A stretch of 23,642 bases of DNA, taken from the NCBI GenBank assembly GCA_035539855.1, contig DATLHO010000127.1, forward strand, positions 1 through 23,642, in the 5' to 3' direction. Below the pieces are notes generated by a model that was given only the letters and a program-made list of their open reading frames with translations, was not told the DNA's origin and did not search any database. Below are positions 20,975 through 23,642 of the stretch, one piece after another. Each line of letters begins with the position of its first letter. Position 1 is the stretch's first letter. This DNA comes from DATLHO01 sp035539855 (GTDB taxonomy: Bacteria > Bacteroidota > Ignavibacteria > OLB7). The position numbers were made by a program, and so were the translations under genes.

Positions 20975-21949
20975 TCACCGGCTTGCAATCACCGATGGCG
21001 CGAGGATGCACTCCCATGCGCGATCGAGCGCCCCCGCGCGCAGGAACGCCTGGGCGAGTCGATGGAAATCGACGACACCGGCGGGCTGTCCCACCTCTCT
21101 GCTCCGCGCCAGCAGTGCCTCGAGCGCGCGCTCGGGATTGCCGACGCGCACTTCGATCTCGAAGTCGTCGCTGGTCGTCGCGGGCAGCTCGCGCTCGAGC
21201 GTCCGCCACCGCTCGGCGACGATCTCGCGATCGGGGATCGTGGCGATGCCGGCGAGACGCCCCAGGTCGTTGCCCGTGAGCACGACGCTGTTGCGCGCCT
21301 CCTCTGGCAGCGCGTCGAATCCGACACCGACGTGCGAGGGCTTCGCGAGTTCGAAGACCGCGTCGCCGCTCGCGCGGCAATACAGCGGTCCTCCCATGCG
21401 CGCGACCAGATCGAGTCGCTGCGCCGACGGGTACTTGCCGTCGAAGACGGACTCCTTGATGTGGAACATCACGACCTCGCCGATCATGAGGTTGCCCGAG
21501 GCAGGACCGCCGCCGAGATCGACGTGCTGCAGCAGACGGCACTCCATGACGAACGGAGACTCCGCGACGCCCGGCGGCGCGATCTTCTGCGACGGCAGCT
21601 TGGTGAACCCGGCCTTGACCCACTCGTCGACGCCGGCCGCAAAGTCGCTCGAGGCCAGCGAGATCTGCTCGACCATCGAATACGTGACGGCCGAGACCGT
21701 GAACTCCCCCGTCGCCTTGATGTTCAGGAATGTATGCTTCGGCGTGCCGTCACTGCCGCGATACGCCGGAGAGAACGCGATGACCGGCGGGTTCGCGCCG
21801 AAGGCGTTGAAGAAGGAGAACGGCGAGAGGTTCGGCCGCCCATCCGCGTCGAGCGAGCCGACGAAGGCGATCGGCCGCGGCGCGACGCCGCTGAGCAGGT
21901 ACCGGTGTGACTCGGCGTGAGGGATCGTCGAGGGGTCGATGTGACGCAT
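20975..21949 (-). CDS. Flavin reductase family protein (FMN-binding split barrel) with C-terminal extension
   Basis: Residues about 1-205 form a flavin-reductase-like domain: GVAPRPIAFVGSLDADGRPN, SPFSFFNAFGANPPVIAFSP, DTPKHT-like GTPKHTFLN, and the segment with LGGGPASGNLMIGEVVMFHI. Such proteins bind FMN and reduce flavins or act on their own substrates with NAD(P)H. The extra 110-120 residues at the C-terminus (from about 210) are helical and acidic/Arg-rich, and are longer than in most members, which have about 200-220 residues in total. ATG at 21949 begins the conserved MRHIDPS-IPH opening; an ATG 23 codons upstream is not supported. The reductase partner or substrate cannot be identified. 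Confidence 0.88.
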   Translation of the reverse strand: MRHIDPSTIPHAESHRYLLSGVAPRPIAFVGSLDADGRPNLSPFSFFNAFGANPPVIAFSPAYRGSDGTPKHTFLNIKATGEFTVSAVTYSMVEQISLASSDFAAGVDEWVKAGFTKLPSQKIAPPGVAESPFVMECRLLQHVDLGGGPASGNLMIGEVVMFHIKESVFDGKYPSAQRLDLVARMGGPLYCRASGDAVFELAKPSHVGVGFDALPEEARNSVVLTGNDLGRLAGIATIPDREIVAERWRTLERELPATTSDDFEIEVRVGNPERALEALLARSREVGQPAGVVDFHRLAQAFLRAGALDRAWECILAPSVIASR

Positions 21950-22092
21950 CGAATGTTCGGGTTGCGGATTTCGAGATGTGGGAATCGGAAGCGTACGTTG
22001 ATGCAGTGTCCCGTCCATCAGGGCGGCCTCGCATCATGCAAAGATGCATCGTTTGACGGATGCAGCGACGCGGCCACAGATGGTGCGCGAGG

Positions 22093-23642
22093 CTATGGCA
22101 CGGCGGATTCGACGACCGGCGCCTCGCCCGACATCGCCCTGATCCTCTCGAGCGCCTCGTCGACGGTGCCGACGAGATTCTCCTCGCCGATGCGCTCCTC
22201 GAGATGCTCCTGGTGAAACAGCGTGATTGGCTGTCGATGGATCCCCGAGATGAGCAGCGGCACGCCCTGGCGGCGACTGGTCTCGATGACGTTCTCGAGC
22301 GCATGGAGCCCGGACGCGTCGATCGTCGGAACGTCGGTAAGGTCGAGGACCCGTGCGCGCGGCCTTCCCTCCACCTGGATCATCGCCTCCTCGAACTTGT
22401 GCGCCGCGCCGAAGAACAGCGGTCCGTTGATCGAGTACACGTGGACGTCTGAAGGGATGTCGCGGCGCGGCATGCTGTCGGCGTCGGGCTCGTCGTCGCT
22501 GAGCTCGCGCGTGATGATCCCGACGTTGGTGATCGTCGCCATGCGGCGCATGAAGAGAACCACCGCCAGGAGCATCCCGATCTCGATGGCGACCGCCAGA
22601 TCGACGAGCACCGTCAGCAGGAACGTGACGACCAGGACGATCATGTCGCTGCGCGCACCGCGCAACAGGAACCGGAACGACCGCCACTCGCTCATGTTGT
22701 AGGCCACGACGACGAGGATAGCTGCGAGCGTGGCCAGCGGGATCAGCGCGACCCAGCGGCCGAACGAGAGCATGATCGCAAGGAGCACGACCGCGTGCAC
22801 GATGCCGGCGACGGGAGTGCGTCCGCCGTTGCGGACGTTGGTCGCGGTGCGCGCGATCGCGCCGGTCGCGGGGATGCCGCCGAAGAGCGGCGTGATGATG
22901 TTGGCGACACCCTGGGCGACGAGCTCCATGTTCGAGCGATGCCGGCCGCCGATCATGCCGTCGGCGACGACCGCGCACAGCAGCGACTCGATCGCCGCGA
23001 GCATCGCGATCGTTGCCGCCGGCACGAAGAGCTCCTTGATCGTCGCGAAGTCCAGGCTCGGAATGAACGGCGTCGGCAGCGTCGAGGGGATCTCGCCGAA
23101 ACGCGAGCCGATCGTCTCGACGGGCAGGTCGAAGAGCTGCACCACGAGCGTCGCGGCCAGCAGCGCGACGAACGGCGCAGGGATCTTGCGCGAGACCCGC
23201 GGCCAAAGTAAGAGGATCGTCAGCGAGCCGATGCCGAGCGCCGCCGCCGCCGGATCGAACGTCCCGATGCTGTGCGAGTAGGCTCCCCACTTCTCGATGA
23301 AATCCGACGGCACGGTGTCCATCGCCAGACCAAACAGATCGCGAATCTGCTGCGAGAAGATGATCAGCGCGATGCCGCTGGTGAACCCGACGACGAGCGG
23401 GTGCGGGATGAACTTGATGACCGAGCCGAAGCGCGCGAAGCCCATGATGACCAGCATCACGCCGGCCATCATGGTCGCGATCGTCAATCCCGCGACTCCG
23501 TACTTCTCGACGATGCCGTAGACGATCACGACGAACGCGCCGGTCGGTCCACCGATCGAAACGCGGCTGCCACCGAGCGCGGAGATGAGGAAGCCGGCGA
23601 TGACCGCGGTGACGAGTCCCTTCTCCGGCGAGACGCCGGAGG
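22093..23642 (-). CDS. SulP family anion transporter with STAS domain, N-terminus cut by window end
   Basis: The frame enters from the right edge and stops at 22093, giving about 516 codons that lack roughly the first 60-70 residues. The visible start contains the family signature GGSRVSIGGPTGAFVVIVYG (codons 24-43 from the edge), followed by about ten hydrophobic helices. The cytoplasmic STAS domain lies at the C-terminus (VHVYSINGPLFFGAAHKFEEAM and LDLTDVPTIDASGLHALENV, with the serine often phosphorylated or bound near the D-A-S-G). SulP proteins carry sulfate, bicarbonate or other anions across the inner membrane. There is no carbonic anhydrase or sulfate gene nearby to choose between them. 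An apparent GTG start at 23529 lies inside the conserved signature and is not the true start. Confidence 0.95.
   Translation of the reverse strand, partial: SGVSPEKGLVTAVIAGFLISALGGSRVSIGGPTGAFVVIVYGIVEKYGVAGLTIATMMAGVMLVIMGFARFGSVIKFIPHPLVVGFTSGIALIIFSQQIRDLFGLAMDTVPSDFIEKWGAYSHSIGTFDPAAAALGIGSLTILLLWPRVSRKIPAPFVALLAATLVVQLFDLPVETIGSRFGEIPSTLPTPFIPSLDFATIKELFVPAATIAMLAAIESLLCAVVADGMIGGRHRSNMELVAQGVANIITPLFGGIPATGAIARTATNVRNGGRTPVAGIVHAVVLLAIMLSFGRWVALIPLATLAAILVVVAYNMSEWRSFRFLLRGARSDMIVLVVTFLLTVLVDLAVAIEIGMLLAVVLFMRRMATITNVGIITRELSDDEPDADSMPRRDIPSDVHVYSINGPLFFGAAHKFEEAMIQVEGRPRARVLDLTDVPTIDASGLHALENVIETSRRQGVPLLISGIHRQPITLFHQEHLEERIGEENLVGTVDEALERIRAMSGEAPVVESAVP

Noticed and set aside
22031..22050. 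Small palindrome around ATGCA-AAGA-TGCAT after the SulP gene
   Set aside because: Only a 5-bp stem without a T tract; too weak to call a terminator or operator.
22034..23290. Second minus-strand frame of 418 codons in the SulP region
   Set aside because: Arg-, Asp- and His-rich out-of-frame reading of the SulP gene, which has full helices and a STAS domain in its own frame.

Overview
The window is GC-rich, gene-dense chromosomal DNA from a Gram-negative (diderm) bacterium. LPS/Kdo synthesis and export genes, a lipoprotein signal and outer-membrane-type proteins support this. Several features lean towards the Bacteroidota/Chlorobi (FCB) side of the tree rather than Proteobacteria. LptC is a lipoprotein of the Bacteroidota type. 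YbeY has Asp where the third metal His normally stands. holB and ricT are adjacent. A DUF494/Smg protein ends in the family-typical way. Several candidate -10 boxes fit TAnnTTTG. This placement is inference from memory of the families; no 16S gene or database search is available here.

Layout. 1-315 holds the start of a histidine/aromatic ammonia-lyase that runs off the left edge. 321-507 is an AT-rich intergenic stretch built almost wholly of 7-bp repeats. 508-4443 (minus strand) is a tightly packed cluster: kdsA, an unknown gene, kdsD, lptC, then tpiA. It makes Kdo-8-phosphate, handles LPS export and adds a glycolytic enzyme. 4578-5945 is a secreted protein with four thrombospondin type 3 calcium repeats. 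6217-9005 (minus) carries DUF494/Smg, YbeY, an unknown 142-aa protein, a small two-helix membrane protein and a nitrilase-family amidohydrolase. 9219-11887 (plus) carries an M23 murein peptidase with a textbook terminator, then purH.

11973-12678 holds two divergent small genes, one encoding a secreted four-cysteine protein. 12692-16690 (minus) is an information-processing and cofactor block: holB, ricT, nadD, and an ABC sugar-type permease overlapping nadD. ricT carries an unusual His-rich and Cys-rich N-terminal extension. 16763-18512 (plus) carries a histidinol-phosphatase/IMPase-family enzyme and a two-domain VOC protein. 18524-23642 (minus) carries an M61 aminopeptidase with a PDZ domain, a small outer-membrane-like protein, a flavin reductase with a long C-terminal extension, and a SulP transporter truncated by the right edge.

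Most of the window is ordinary housekeeping DNA. I see no convincing new multi-gene system: no CRISPR array, defence island, integrase, transposase or RNA gene. The points most worth a second look are the heptamer-repeat island at 321-507, the metal-binding-looking N-terminus of RicT, the unknown gene lying between kdsA and kdsD, and the lone ABC permease fused by overlap to nadD.
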